The notes beneath the pieces are model-generated. The model was given only the letters and a program-made list of their open reading frames with translations, ran no database searches and was not told where the DNA came from. Below are positions 1-12,770 of a stretch of 59,873 bases of DNA, piece by piece (positions within the stretch are counted from its first letter, which is position 1; each line of letters starts with the position of its first letter). A program made the position numbers and the translations under genes. The DNA is from Eimeria necatrix (Eukaryota > Apicomplexa > Conoidasida > Eucoccidiorida > Eimeriidae): the NCBI RefSeq assembly GCF_000499385.1, contig NW_013652516.1, positions 1-59,873 of the forward strand, given 5' to 3'.

Positions 1-24
1 CAAGGCACACAAAGCGCACCTTGT

Positions 25-1183
25 CTAGGAGGCCTTCGGAGGAGCGTTAACCAACCACAAATTAAACAACACCCACGGAGTCCTATGAAGGTCGGCGTGC
101 ATAGGAGCCATCCTGATGGTATTGTTGCTGTTGCTATAAACACCTGGATGATTACGGAACTCTACGCCTTTCAGTATTCCGAAAGGGTTAAAAGATATCA
201 CCCCTCTTATCGAGTCCCCCAAGGCCAACTTCGTGTAATGACGCCTGCCTTCCTGAGCTTGAGGTGCCTTTGAACTGCTGGCAGCAGTCTCACCCGCTGC
301 TTCTTCTGATGCTGGGTTTGCTGCCACATCAGATTTTCCTGCGACGCTAGTTATTTTCTTGACGGCAGTTTCCAAGAGGCCAGCCACCGGCCCCATCCGT
401 CTCGCACTCCCTTGCCTTTCCAGTTCATGTTTCTCAGCTGCTTCTCTAGCAGCTGCCTGAGCATCGTGCGGCTCGGCGCTTGTGGTCTCGGCACTGGCCA
501 CGGTACTCTCTTGATCACTGCGTACAACGTCATAAACAAGATGGCCGCAGTTGCTGTCGGAGTCGTCATCCTCGTCATCTGCTGCTACTTCTGGAGCTGC
601 TGCCGCGGCATCGCCAGGTGCGTTGTCTTCACAGCCGTCGCTGACGCCTTCCTCTGCTGCTCCGGTTCCTGGAGCTTGAGTGCTTGCTCCGTCTGACTGT
701 GGACGATAGCCACATCAGATGTTCCTGCGACGCTCGTTATTTTCTTGCCGGCAATTTCCAAGAGGCCAGCCACCGGCCCCATCCGTCTCGCACTCCCTTG
801 CCTTTCCAGTTCATGTTTCTCAGCTGCTTCTCTAGCAGCTGCCTGAGCATCGTGCGGCTCGGCGCTTGTGGTCTCGGCACTGGCCGATTTCCTACACCTA
901 CTTGCGAGCGGGATGAGATATCACCACCCAAGCCTGAATCTCCAGTCCTGCAACCATGTTCCGACAAGTGCTGTAATTGACGTCGAGCCCAGAGAGCCAC
1001 AAACAGCACGACGGCGGCGTAAACTAGCAGCACTAGTGCTGTGGAATATTGCCAGTACACCCCTACCACTGGCAAACGATACCCTGGAATCCGCTGAGTA
1101 TCCTGAGGGAGTAAACCTGAGTCCCAACTATTTGTCGAGCTAGGGGGCCACTCATAATGCAATGCTTCCCCCATGAGTGCCAA
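25..1183 (-). CDS. Two-exon transmembrane-first-exon protein (family member 1)
   Basis: Proposed exons are 902-1183 and 25-696, joined in phase 0. Exon 1 (94 aa) has one strong hydrophobic segment (core STALVLLVYAAVVLFVALWA) followed by basic residues, which suggests a signal anchor. It ends CAA|GTAGGTG, a good donor. The acceptor CCACAG at 697-702 opens a frame reading into an acidic stretch (EVAADDEDDDSDS) and then into ASAETTSAEPHDAQ, ending at 25. The 205-bp intron contains a near-identical copy of a segment that is exonic downstream. The same layout (TM, then a phase-0 Q codon at the donor, then a low-complexity second exon) recurs at 10509-12105. No known family was recognised. What I see is the open frames and splice signals; the splice itself is inferred, and the 3' end assumes the stop at 25-27 is used. 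Confidence 0.5.
323..499. repeat. 177-bp direct repeat, copy A (exonic)
   Basis: This segment matches 709-885 without gaps at an offset of exactly 386 bp, with only a handful of substitutions. On the minus strand it encodes the SAETTSAEPHDAQAAAREAA...GLLETAVKKITSVAG part of exon 2 of the gene at 25-1183. It is a recent intragenic duplication. Confidence 0.9.
709..885. repeat. 177-bp direct repeat, copy B (intronic in the proposed model)
   Basis: This is the second copy of the repeat at 323-499. Its original reading frame (GLLEIAGKKITSVAGTSDVA) is still open, but downstream it is out of frame with the acidic exon, and in the proposed splice model the copy lies wholly inside the intron. It may be a duplicated former exon, or an alternative exon. 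Confidence 0.85.
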
Positions 1184-4100
1184 TTAAGGAGCTCAAAGGA
1201 GTCAGAACCCTGCAGTGCGTGGCCCCGTAACAAAGGGAGTGAATTGAGGAGTTGGAAAGGTGACGCACTTGCCCAGACGTTTCAAAGAGGATTTGATGCT
1301 ATAGAGGTGGGCTATGTTTAAGGTTTCATACAGAGGAAACACATTGCGAGTCCTGACTCCCCAAGCGGCTCTAAACGAACATAAAATCGAAAAACATCTG
1401 GGGTAGGAGGGCCGTTCTTGTCTTACTCTAGCGATGCATTGTTGGCCAGATTACAGTGGCAGAAGAAATGTTTCACTGCGTTGCTGCCTAGTTACTTGCT
1501 GGGGACGGGAGTCGTGAACGGACAGGTGGTTTCTCCTTGGAGTACTCCCCAGTAGCGTATTATGCCGCTGCTTTTCTGGAAAACTGCGGGGCTAGTTGCA
1601 CTACGTTACTCAACGAGCTTTCAAGATTGTTCTGTAGTAGTATAAAAGCTTTAATGTCCCATAGTAGCGCCCTGGAGTAACCTGGAACGACCCATCGCTG
1701 CAGAGGAGTAGTGGGCGCGCAAACTAGCGAGCGCCTTTGCACAATAGGACCTGTGCTGCGTAACTTGGGATTATGTGAGGTGCCACACCTATATCTCTAC
1801 TGGAGCTGATTAGAAAAGAAAATGGCTGGAAACCGGCCGTTCTAACAGTTTTTGAGCGGTGGAGACTAGCCAGTGCGTGGCCAACGCTCGTGGTGGCAAA
1901 CACCAACGCTTGCAGCGTGAAAATGCCTTACTAGAGGGCGCAAAATGGTTTCCCTGATTATCTTGTGTCGGAAACGAAATGTTGGTGAGGAATTGGTGCG
2001 TGGAACACTGGCATGACGTGAATCATCCGGTGTGCAGCGTCCCCTCGTGGCAGAAGGATCTCACTCAAGATCGTCGCATCTCTCATCGGGCAAATAGCCC
2101 AAAACCGGCTTTAAAGCCTTTCCATAGCGATTTTGCGTGTTTCATCTGTTGACACAGATGCTCAGGGTATCCCAGTAACCCCAAAAGCGTAGTTGTGCTG
2201 CCTCCCTGGAGTTGCGGAGCGTGACTCTAGTATTGACCAACATAGTAGAAGCTGAGCACCATAATAGGAGGGCAAGACCGGCTTTCAAAATTCACGCGCT
2301 CAAAAGAAGATAGTATTTGCTCCAAGCTCATATTCTGGGAGGACAAGGCTCCGGCAAAACTGAAGTCACAACCCACTTCGACAAAGCCCACATTTGCCGT
2401 TTGCAGCGACTCGGATTAGGGTGGGCATACTCAGCGCGGTCGAAACAACCAGTTCTACATATCTGAGCGATCCTAACTACCCAATTTGATATAATCAGTA
2501 TTATCAAGCGTTTTGGTTGATGGTAAGTTGAGTGGGTGAGAATAGAAGGCAAAAGGAGCAGGTACGGAAGCAAGAACGTGTGCTGGACGTGATGACCAAG
2601 CACGAAGCCAGGTAGCCACTGTCCTTTCTCGGCAACGCGCCAGAGAACCAGCCGAGCCAAACTCTCCGCGAAATCGCTCCAACTATCCTTAAATTTGATT
2701 TTTGCAAGCTTTTGTCGACGTCTCGAGTCTCTTATGCTCCTTCAAACAGCGGCGTAGCAATGTCTTGCGAACGGTGCAATGCTAGGAGAGAGGCGTCCAC
2801 AACCATCTCAGCTTGCCCTCCCGATAGCCAGCGAGGCAAGTAGGCCCAATATGCACCCGATCTGAAAGGGCACAGCTCTCCGTACCCGCCCAGGCCCTAA
2901 CCTATAGTTTAGGATGCGGGGCGTAGACTGAGTATGTGTCGCCAGAAACCGAACCATCTTGGAAAGAGAACGCGCACGCTACGGGGAGCTCTGTAGCAGG
3001 TTGTAAGAGAGAAACAGATGCAGGAATGTAATATCCAGGAAAAAGCCCTGAGCGACTGCGTGAGGAGTGCTGACCTGGAGGGGCTTACACACGAGCAAAT
3101 TGCAAGAATTGCTGGAGAGAAAGCAGCGCTTCAGAGTGTTGCTCTATGAGTGCATTGCAGAGGCAAAAGCTCCTTGAGTTGTATGCCTCCACAATAAGGA
3201 CGTCTGCAATGCACAAGCAGTCCCGCACCCACAATGAAATTCGCTGCTGCGTAACTATTGCTGCACGGACAAGTACACACGAAGGGCCTGTGGCTCGTGC
3301 CATGCTTCAGTGATTTATGAGGCCTATCACTGAATTCAAATCCTCTAAAATGCACTGGCATAGTTCACGGTGTTCGAGGATCTTGAGCTCCGGAGATTCA
3401 GGCATCTCAGGAGAAGAGTTCGACAGACAGAAAGTAACAAAACTTCTCGAGCTTTCTGCACTTGTAAACGAAGGAACAAAATTTCTCGAGCTTCCTTTGC
3501 TCGTCAAATATAATTATTGACGCAGTGGTTCAGTAAACCTGAACCCCTACATGCGGTTCGCACATAGCAACTCCTGCGTGTCTAATATGGAGATCGCCAC
3601 CTTCAGCGATGAGCTCTATTTTATATGCCACAAGCCGAGACCTCATTTCCCCGCTTTTTACAGTTGCAACGGAATTAAAGTAAAAGCCCGGCCCTGATGT
3701 TTGTGGAGGAGTTCAAATTTTATCGGACGCACTAGCCAAGCCTTCCTGCGTTCAGCCAAAATAACGCATGTGGTCAAGTTTTGGTTGCAGCCACCACATT
3801 TGGGGGTGGCCTTTCCCAGCACCATTACCAGTTCGGCACGTTCTGCATTAGGCAATGCTGATAAGTCCTAATGGCGCTGCTTCAGCGTGGTATACAAGTT
3901 TGTGCAGAATAATGGTGCACGTCATCACGCATGAAACAATAAAATTCACAGCCGAAAGCGAAATATCCATATAAGGTACCAATTTGCTTCAAACGCAGTG
4001 TCAAACTGCGGCACTCTACTTCTACGCATGCTGATTTTTCGTAAATGCTCAAGCTTCGTTTATACAGTCGCAGCATTTTTTATAGAGCATCTGAGAGTCT

Positions 4101-4926
4101 GGTGGCGGAGACACAGCAAAGTAAGTCAGCTACCCCGGTCTTGATACCTCGTTTGCGTTTCGCTTGTGTTACCCATTGCAAGAGTCACAGTTCTCCTTTC
4201 ACTTCAGGTGTGTAGCAGTTGTCAGAGATGCATTGTTACGTGCAGCCGAAAAGGGTGGAAGCTGGTCATTAGGCAGCTGAGACACCTAATCCACAAACTA
4301 CGAAGGCTGCACATGTATAGCTTCACAACTTACCCTAGGCCTGCAGTGCAGCTTCGCCCCCATATGATCGCCGCAATCGGCATCATTTGTCGACTGACTG
4401 TTTGAGCTGCTGATAGTTCGGGAAAGTCCGTTAAGCGTAGCTCTATGTCAAAATAATTCTGCTTCTTTGAGAGTGTTTGCATCCCACACCTTAAAATTCA
4501 CGAAATTCTTGGCATTCACATCACCAAGCAGTGCCAAAAGCTCGCAAGAAAAACCTTGGTGAGCAGTGTGTGTTGCATTGCCTTGAGGCCAGGCGTGTGC
4601 CTGAAAATGGCCTTTGGACAGCTTGCTACCGCGGCGCTACTGCTGCGTATGAAGGCCTGGTCTTTTCCCTATAGTATCACAAGGCGACGAAGCTGAAATT
4701 ATGATGGTCAAGCGTTCTCGATTTTTTCCTTCGCCGCTGCAGGAAGCTTCGCATACATGCCCGGTTTAGCTGGGTCTGCAACGGAGCACACAACTGATCA
4801 CAATTGATCTCTTGATGCAGCATATTGCTTGAAATGTGGCTCTGTGTGGTGCCGCTCTACTGAGGCGTGTGATAGCCTGCTTATATGGCCACTTGCAGGC
4901 TACGTGAGTGTGAAAGCCAGAAGGTA
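1184..4926. other. Gene-poor stretch, nothing recognised
   Basis: Only short open frames without family resemblance, splice context or repeats are visible here. There are no trinucleotide runs and no telomere-type repeats. A short imperfect duplication of a CTCGAGCTT-containing motif occurs near 3440-3500. I see no RNA gene. Confidence 0.5.
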
Positions 4927-6000
4927 TTAAGGTATGCAACTGACAGAGCCGGTACTACGATTTCCTCTCTTCTGTTGTGTCCCTAATGTAGTTGCGGGTC
5001 CACGAAGCTGCCTCTGCGCTGCGATCTGGGTGCTTGCGTTTGCCGCTGTAGGCGAGAACTCGTGGCCGCAAGCCTCAACGGGCGGTTTTATCCTTGGATT
5101 AGCACTATTGCATATCCAAGAGCTACTCCTTGCATCAAAGAGCCTTAAAGCCAAGGGGGTTCCTGTCAGAGTCGCTGCCGCTAATAATATCTGCTCTGTA
5201 TGCTGAAAATAATAAGCATATTGTTCAATCGTAACTTCATTGCCGAGTAGGTATTTTGTTGGAGCTACCACTGGAACACCACCTGCTTCATTGGCTGCTT
5301 CTGTTGCTAAAATTTTTGCCACACCATGACATAGCCATTAAGAGTATCCTTTTTGGTTGTTCCTGGCACTTGATCAAGTGAAACTGCTGCTGTGGGCGGT
5401 TCTCGTTTCAGGGTAATGGGCCTGGTCAAGTGGCCCACTCATGGAATCGAGTATGGCATTGCATAAGCTAGGGCTGCCAAATCTGTTAAACTCACCGGGC
5501 ACGTAGCACCTACTTGCCAGGGGAGCGCAAGTACAGCTTTGACGCTAACACCATCATATAATGCAGATGTTGCTGCTGGAGCTGCTCTGCACTTCGCCGT
5601 GCACGGTGAAAATTTTCAATCTCAGGCTCGCTGCTATCACCGTCATCTTCAGCTTGTGCTGCCTAGTTAATTGCGCAGTATTACAGTCGCTCCTAGCGCT
5701 CTCATCAGCTGCGTACGTTGCAGAGCCGAGAGTGTTAACAGTGGACTCGTTGCTGGCACCTTCAGCTACTCCGCCTGGCGCTGCTGGACCAGGTGCTTGG
5801 GAAGCGTGTAAGTGGTCGCTTAACAGCTTCGTCCTCCCCACCAATCGAACAAATCATCGCCACCACAATTCCATAATGGGGAGACAAAGTGTGAAACGCG
5901 TGGAACACAGGAATAAGACGCCGCAGACAAATAACGGATACGGTGGTGCATAAGCTGCTTGCATCCAGATGCAGGAAGCAGCCACAGCCACACTCCCCAT
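4927..6000 (-). CDS. Candidate multi-exon member of the TM-first-exon family, boundaries unresolved
   Basis: A 48-codon frame starting at 6000 and stopping at 5854 has a hydrophobic core (YPLFVCGVLFLCSTRFTLCL) preceded by QAAY, resembling the AAY/VYW-plus-TM pattern of the genes at 25-1183 and 10509-12105. Further along the same strand, an acceptor (AACTAG|GCAGC, near 5665) opens an acidic frame (AEDDGDSSEPEIENFHRARR), and near 5510 a donor-like CAA|GTAGGTG copies the donor of the first family member. A compositionally plausible frame (TKYLLGNEVTIEQYAYYFQH) continues to 4927. No single consistent set of exons could be fixed, so this may be a decayed copy rather than a working gene. Confidence 0.28.
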
Positions 6001-9000
6001 TATTCCCTAATTTTTATAGCCTTTGGTCAGGTGGAGGTGAAAGCTAAGGCAGACAGCAGGTAAACCACTCCAGGAATATAGGAGGGATGGGCATCATCGA
6101 TGCTATTGCTGTGCTAATGAGTCTCTAGACCGCTTCCAGCGACACCCTCGGTGAAGAATCTAGTTATGTTTCAACATGGTATGAGTGATCCTACTTCATA
6201 TTACTAGTTGCGCAGGCAAGCCAATAATACCCCAGTACCATTACAATGAGAGTCGCCTGTCTATACACGGCACAAAAATGCTGCACGGATTGGCCGGATA
6301 TCATTTGCATTGAAGCTGAGGCATGACAAACTTATTAGAACATTTAGAGTCTTCTTAAAGGGGGACAAATCTAAGGAGAAGACATATCTTCAATCTGCCT
6401 CGTTGTACAGCTGAGCTCCCTTGCCTGTGCTCTGCCATTCGTGACGCAGAATCGACAGTCAGCAAAGGAAAGCCGGCTGTTCTTGCGTCCCTGCAGCGTT
6501 GACTAGTTGCCTTTATAACAAAATTCGGACTCTCTTCCATATATTCGCCAAACGGCGTTTTCACTGTCCGCTCTCTCTATTGGATTTGAAGGCCCCCTCC
6601 GCTTGGGCGTCGCCGCACACAGCATTGTCCCGATCAGCTTTTCTCAAGGGCGAGTCTGGAACATTTCATTTAAATTGGGTACCAAATGGACGAGCAAATC
6701 AATATGAGGAAGCTTGAGGGGAAACAACAACAAAGGGACATTTACGAAACCCTTAGGCAAACGAGGGTCCTCCATGAAGACTTCACGGGCCGCCTCCCAT
6801 CTCCGAAAAACCCAAAGTAACATTTGCAAAACAAAATTTTAAAATCGAGTACAAGCATATTTCTATGTAAACGTGCCCTTATGCAGTAATAAAGCCGCAG
6901 CCGATCCCCAGCGTTCCTGAGATTGGAGCAGGGACTCACCCGCCACGCCTCCGTTGCAGTCCCGGTAAGCATTTTTGTTTCCTCGCCAAAAATTATTTGA
7001 TTTCCGGAGCTTTTTCCAGATTCAAGTAGTCTTTACTTTATTGAACATCTGTAATTCAATCTGGATGCTTCGTCGCGTTTGCGATTTGTGGCCTCTAGTG
7101 TTACGCTCTGGCAAGAAACATTCTCCTATCTGAATTTAGTGACACTATCAACTACAAGTGCGTTCTTCCCGAAAGAAATATATGTGCGTGGGAGGACAAA
7201 ACGGAAGAAGAAACGAGGCTTCAGCTCGACTCCTGCAGTGTGGAAAAACCTCCTGTCGTTCTTGACTAATGAAAACATCGTTGGCAAATGCTTTCGCTGT
7301 AGTTCGTCTTTAACAAATCTAAGAAATTCACCTCTGAGGGCTAAATACGAAACTCCAATTGAAGCGATCCACCAATAATTATCAATGTGAGAGATCAATA
7401 ATCTTTAGTTACAAGGTTGACTATTACGTGCATGTGTTTTTGTCGCGCTGGGCATTTTGTTCGTGGTTGTTGCCGTTGGATTGCAGTCGCGTTGACACGC
7501 GTCGTACACTAAAGCTAACTTAGGGAAATTTCTTCATTGCCCCAGAAAAACAATCCTGGAAGTAAATCGGCTTCCAGCTCGCTGCCTATCTAGTGGCGGT
7601 CCCGCATACGGCAGGCAGCAGGAGTGAATTGAATGTTCCTCCGATGCGACCCTGAACAGTTCCATCGCTTGGCACCTCACAATACCCTTGCAAGAGAAAC
7701 CACCCCTTCAACAGATGCTACAGCTGCGACAGCAGTAGTGCGGGCGCGCAGCACAGGTTAAAATCGACGGTGGTGGCCCGCTTCCACCAAATACTTTGAA
7801 GCCAGATTCTGTTCAGCTTTAAGCCCTTCCGAGTCATCATTCTCCGGATTTCCCGGGAATCCTTTGCGCCAAGAACGTCCCTATCGACCACGAAAATTCG
7901 GCCTGCAAGTGTTTCCCACTGTTCCTGGTTCTAACCACGTTCCTTGGCCTTCGCCGTAGCTCACAAATCTCAACCATTCTGCAAAAAGTCTGACCAGGGC
8001 AAACCCGGATCTTAGCAGGCAGGTTGTTGTTGTTGTGTTTCTTTGGAACAATATTGCTGCTTTGTGCTCCGCTCTTCGGCCAACTTAACACTGTCTGGCG
8101 CGCTTTTAGGGCAATGCTTTTGCCTTATGCCAACGCTTCTGTCAGTCAGAGACACAGCAACGGCGTCAAACCAAAGTTAAGACTTCACCGAATCTGCTCC
8201 ACAAGTCTTTGCACCTATTGCGAAGCGCTGGAAGGGCTCCACGAGGTCCAGCCACAAGGGCAACGCCGTTTTAGGCGATCGTTTGTTACTGCAGATATAT
8301 ACATTAACATCAATAAGCTCGCAAGGGCGCATGCCAATGAATACGGAAATATCTCGGTGCATGAAGGAATGTAGAGTGCTCTAGACTTGCAGCACCTGTA
8401 TGCAGCTGGGAGAAATCCATCTCAACATGCAACAAACGTTGATGCAGCCGCTGCTCAGATGCTGCTACTGCTGATCTTTTGGGGTTGTTCGTTTGGGCTA
8501 ATAACTTCTTGCACTACTATGGCTTCAACTCGTTATACCTCTGTCTCGCCTGAGCAAAAGCCAAAATCAACGGAGGCCTGTAATGGTAAAACTAACCTCT
8601 GGAAGTCTGAGCGATGAAAAATCAAGTGCCTTTGTTGGGACATGAAAAGGTAGCGGCGCTTGTTTGGTACAAAAAACAACCATGCGCACACGACGACACT
8701 GACCCACGAAGTGAAGTTAAAAAAGCAGCCAAAAGAGGATCTGCAGCTGCAGTTTGGTCCATACACGACTGGGTCGGCGTGGCTCAGGGAATCAAGATAT
8801 CTCGGATCATTTGAGACCAATGATGAATACAAGAAGCCGCAAATTTCGTACAGCCTTCGCATCGTTGAAAGTAAAAATTCGGCTTGTTGCACTTGCAAGG
8901 AAAAAGAAAGTCGCAAGTCAGCTTGACGGTGGCGATGCATCAATATAGATGCTTCATTCCGAGGCCACACCCTCTGGAGTCCCCAAATTGACATGCAAGC

Positions 9001-10508
9001 TACGTGTGAGTAACGTGTTTTTTCACGCCGGATAGAAGAGAGCACATCTTGCATGTGGTCCTCGTATTCGTTCATTCGTCTTCGCGCTTGCAAAAAGTGA
9101 TAAATAAAACACTAGCAAGGCATAAATATGAATTCACCGGACGAATGACTTTAGCCATCTGAAATGTCTGTGGCTGAAATGCAACAAACGCAGGCAGAAA
9201 CCTTTGCAATTGCATGTGCTGCGAATCACGCCATTAGGAAGATGTGTCTCTGGTCTACACCCAACTTTGGAAGATATCAGTAGCCCTTTACACAAGCAAC
9301 CGCAAGTAAGTAGTGCTTTCCTAAGGGCTCACCGTAAACTGTCACAGAAACTTTGCCTTTGCAACGGGAAGCCGTTGGCCTTTTCAGCTCGAAACAGAAA
9401 CGGGATTCGCTTTTCCGAGCTGCAGCACGCATCAAATGCTGCTTTAGTCATACACACTGAACAACAGACTCATAACTTTAAAAACCAGTACAAGGCATTG
9501 AAACATCCGCCGAATGCTGGAGCAGTGGGCAGTCCACGGAGGCTACCCGTGAAGCCTTTGAAAAAGCTTTGCTTGTGGTTACGCCTACCTCCAGAGTCTT
9601 GAAGTTGGGCGAAAAGCGCCGTTATTAAATCCTCAGTAAGCATTTGGACATCTCGTCTGAACTGCACCCAAGCAAAGAGCAAACTCCACACGAGCTTGCA
9701 ACGGTTTTGCGAGGCCAGTTGGTGTCTGGACAAATCGTGACCGTAGAGGAACTTTAAAAAAAAGCTAACCCGTTTGCTGTGATTTCCGTCAAACCCTTTT
9801 TTAAGCGCTAATGCCTTCTTAAGACGGGTCCACATGCTCGAAGTTTTCATTTCCTACACATAGGCACACAATATGCTAGCAGCATCACCAAGCTCTACCA
9901 AGCAGAGTCTTTGAGATGCGCATGTTGACACGTGTCAGCATGCATATGCAAGAAGATGCAGTTCAAGAAGTCGGGGAAACCGACTAACTTACAAGCTCCT
10001 CCACTACAATGTTGAGCGTAACCCGTGTGGTGCCGTTTGGGAGAAGACATGGAGCGTGGAGACGGTCTGCAGGGAATTCACATCGATTCGCAGAGATTGC
10101 AGCTTTGCTGTAGAGCAAACTATCGTAAATTGTCTGTGGGAGGGAGGCCCCGTATTGTGTAGAGCGGCAAACAGAGCTTGTTGCATCCTTTTAGAATGTT
10201 CGCCCCTTCCAGGTCTGGTGCTGATTCTGCTAGTGCTGCTGCCAGTGATTTAATCAATTGCCATGGGCGGAGCAGGTTGCTGAATCACAGGCCTTACTGC
10301 AGACTCGATCCGGATGGGGCGAACAAAGACTACTCGCAAGCCGTCCAAGGTCCTTAAGCACATCCCGCAAGGCTTGGTTCTCCTGGAACAAGCAGAACAC
10401 AACAGCAAATGGCAAATAGACAGGTGCCGGCTGCTGAGTTGGGAGGCCTGCTGCAACCAAATAAGTCAAACCGACTGCGAGCTGAAATCATCTTCGTCAC
10501 ACGTGTTT
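6001..10508. other. Gene-poor stretch with possible eroded coding fragments
   Basis: No family could be named. Several short frames look more protein-like than chance: 6686-6820 (+), 7126-7398 (-), 8533-9093 (-, with a hydrophobic segment near WVSVVVCAWLFF), 9470-9850 (-) and the plus frame around 9530-9630 (TREAFEKALLVVTPTS). They are scattered over both strands, without clear splice signals joining them. Decayed mobile-element or family-gene remnants would look like this, but the sequence alone does not decide it. Confidence 0.35.
6686..6820 (+). CDS. Short hydrophilic open frame, unrecognised
   Basis: A 44-residue frame runs from ATG to TAA with a charged, helix-like composition (RKLEGKQQQRDIYETLRQTR). 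It is shorter than typical genes here, and upstream the frame is closed by a stop. It could be an exon or a decayed fragment. No family was recognised and no neighbour supports it. Confidence 0.15.
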   Translation: MDEQINMRKLEGKQQQRDIYETLRQTRVLHEDFTGRLPSPKNPK

Positions 10509-12105
10509 CTAGCTGCAACAAACGCGGAAAGCCTGCTTGCAGCTAGTAGCCGTGCTCATCCTATCGCTTAGATATGCCTCGTTCCCGCTGCTGCACTGTA
10601 GGCTTACTTCTCTATTCCCGATACGTGGAAAAGGGTAATGGTCGTCCAGATCTTTGTAGTGAGGCGATTCCGGAACCCCAATCATCATAAGCGCGATGTT
10701 ATCAAAGGTAGCCTGTACTGATTGACCGCCACCCACGTCGGCAGAGAATGCACCGCGATCTGAAGCCCTAACTAATTGAGTTAGCTCCTGGGCAGATCTG
10801 AAACTTGCCAGAAAAGCCACGTCTTGGGTTCCATAATCGTCTTCCTCGTAATAGCGAGGTTCTGGTTCTGGTTCCGTTTCCACTTGGTCTTCTGAATGGA
10901 CACTTGCCCGGAAAAGTCTATCATTGTTGTAAATGCCGCTGATATTGTCAAAATCATCCGGGGTGTAGATATCAGAAGCCAAGTACATATCACGCCAATC
11001 ACCGCCGTATTCGTATCCGGGTGTAACTCCTTGTGCTGCTGCTCCTTGGCTGAAAGAAAATCCGTCATCAGTCAGTGGGAGAGCACCAAACAGGTTGGGG
11101 TAGCTGTCACCCGCATCATCTCTTCCTGTCTCTACGGAATCAGTTCCTTCTGATGTACCTTCTCGAGCAGAACTTGAAGCGGGCGGCAACGAATCATATC
11201 CCTCAATGTTGGGGGCATTTCTGGGAGCGGCACGTGGTCTTGTTGGTTCCTCTTCCGCAGCTGCCCCCAAAAGAGCTGCGGCAGAAGTTGTCCGGGCTTG
11301 CTGCGGGCTCTGCTTTTTCCCTGTGGCATTCGTAGCACCTGGAGTCCACGCTCCTTCTGATAAAACATCTGATCCAGGAGTTTCAGGGCGTCGTGAGCTG
11401 CTGGGGAAGCCGCTGGAGGTACTGGCGGCAGCAGCTGCTGCTTCTCCTGCTTCCGAAGAAGTTGCGGGTGCAGGCCCTTCGAGATACTGCGTTCCGCTGG
11501 TGCTGCCAAAGCTCCTTCGCAAGAAATATCTGGACAGTGAACCTAAGTCTTGAAGCCAAGATGCTGGTTCTGTACCTATCCAAAGGGTCCACTCCCTGGA
11601 AGAGCGATCAGGATCCGCGTCTGTTGCGCGATTGCAGTATTCTTCATCGCTGGGGGTCTGAGCCATTCACAGGCAAGATATGTAAGAGGCTACGTACACA
11701 AATCCGACAGAACGAACGAGTCAAGTATAACTGCTAGTTTTATAGAGGACATATACTAAATGGGCCCATACCCACCTGCGGGGCCCTTTCTCTGCGCTCA
11801 CCGTCCCGCGGGCGCTCCGCGAGGCGACGACGCGACCTGGAGGAAAATTCGGAGAGACGGAAGGAGCATTTCAGCACGAGATATATGAGGGCACTCGAGG
11901 CAAGCAGTGCTAGAACAACAACAGTTCGCCAATATGCCGCAACTCGGGGCCGTTGCGACGGGGGATCCTTTGGTTTGAGGTAAGGAGCCCGGGGGAGTCC
12001 CTCCAACCCAAGAGCTTCTGTAGCGCTAGTTAGCCAAGAATAAGCTTCTGTTTCCATGGATGATGCCTGAAGAAATGCAGAGCTGGCGGCCACGCAGAGC
12101 CGCAA
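10509..12105 (-). CDS. Two-exon transmembrane-first-exon protein (family member 2)
   Basis: Exon 1 is 11776-12105 and exon 2 is 10509-11657, with a 118-bp intron; both junctions are phase 0. Exon 1 contains a hydrophobic segment (AYWRTVVVLALLASSALIYL) followed by an Arg-rich stretch, and ends GCG CCG CAG|GTGGGT. The acceptor is GGCTCAG|ACC; the ATG just upstream at 11664-11666 is probably not a start because the codon before it is a stop. The joined product is about 492 aa from the first Met (12105), or 16 aa shorter from the second Met. After the TM segment comes an Ala/Ser-rich region, then an acidic region with EPEPEPRYYEEDD and a C-terminal part with GIYNNDRLF and HYPFPRIG. It looks like a single-pass membrane or secreted protein. 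No known domain was seen. The architecture matches the gene at 25-1183. Confidence 0.65.
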
Positions 12106-12770
12106 TAGCGCACTGTCTTGTCCGGCCGTGACTCTCCAGAATTGGGGCTACCAGGCTACTAGATCTGCTACACCAGTTTCTTTTTCATCGCAAGGTACGC
12201 AAGACCAAAGGGGACTCCCTCTGTGAAGATCCTTTTCCGTTAGCCGTGAGTCACAACCACCTGCCGCCGAATGGATGTAAGCAGCTTGATTTTGATGCGG
12301 GCCCGAAGACACGAAAGGGACAACTACTGCAGTGCAATGCGCCTCAAGACTTGCCTGGGTTCCGAAGCCACGAGTTCAATGCTTGATTTCGTGAAGACAC
12401 TTGTGGGGAACGCAAGGCTTGGTGGAGGACCGCGAGCGCTCGTTGTTATATATTCCGCAGTAGACTATCGCTATTGGTGGCACCTACAAATGTTGTATAA
12501 AAGCTGCCCTCTATCATTCGGGCGTGTCGTGCCAACAGCGGAGCTGCTGCTGAATCCGCAAGTGAGAAGCAGTGTTACTCTATGCTTTGCAGTGCGCTCG
12601 CGGTGACTGCTCTCACACCATTATTCGAGTACCCACAACACGTATACTTAGCTCTCAGACAAAAGGTCAATCCACTTGGCAGTATCTTTTGTCTCGATGT
12701 GTGCTGTTTCTACGTTTGTTTCGCGTGCGTGGAGACAAGGTGCGCGGAGCGGGGCCCTGAGACAATGGAT
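12106..12770. other. Intergenic, no gene recognised
   Basis: This probably contains the promoter of the minus-strand gene ending at 10509. No distinctive signal, repeat or RNA gene was recognised. Confidence 0.4.

Noticed and set aside
11664..11666. ATG as the start of a single-exon gene at 10509-11666
   Set aside because: The codon before it is a stop, while the AG two codons downstream is a phase-0 acceptor that joins cleanly to the TM exon.
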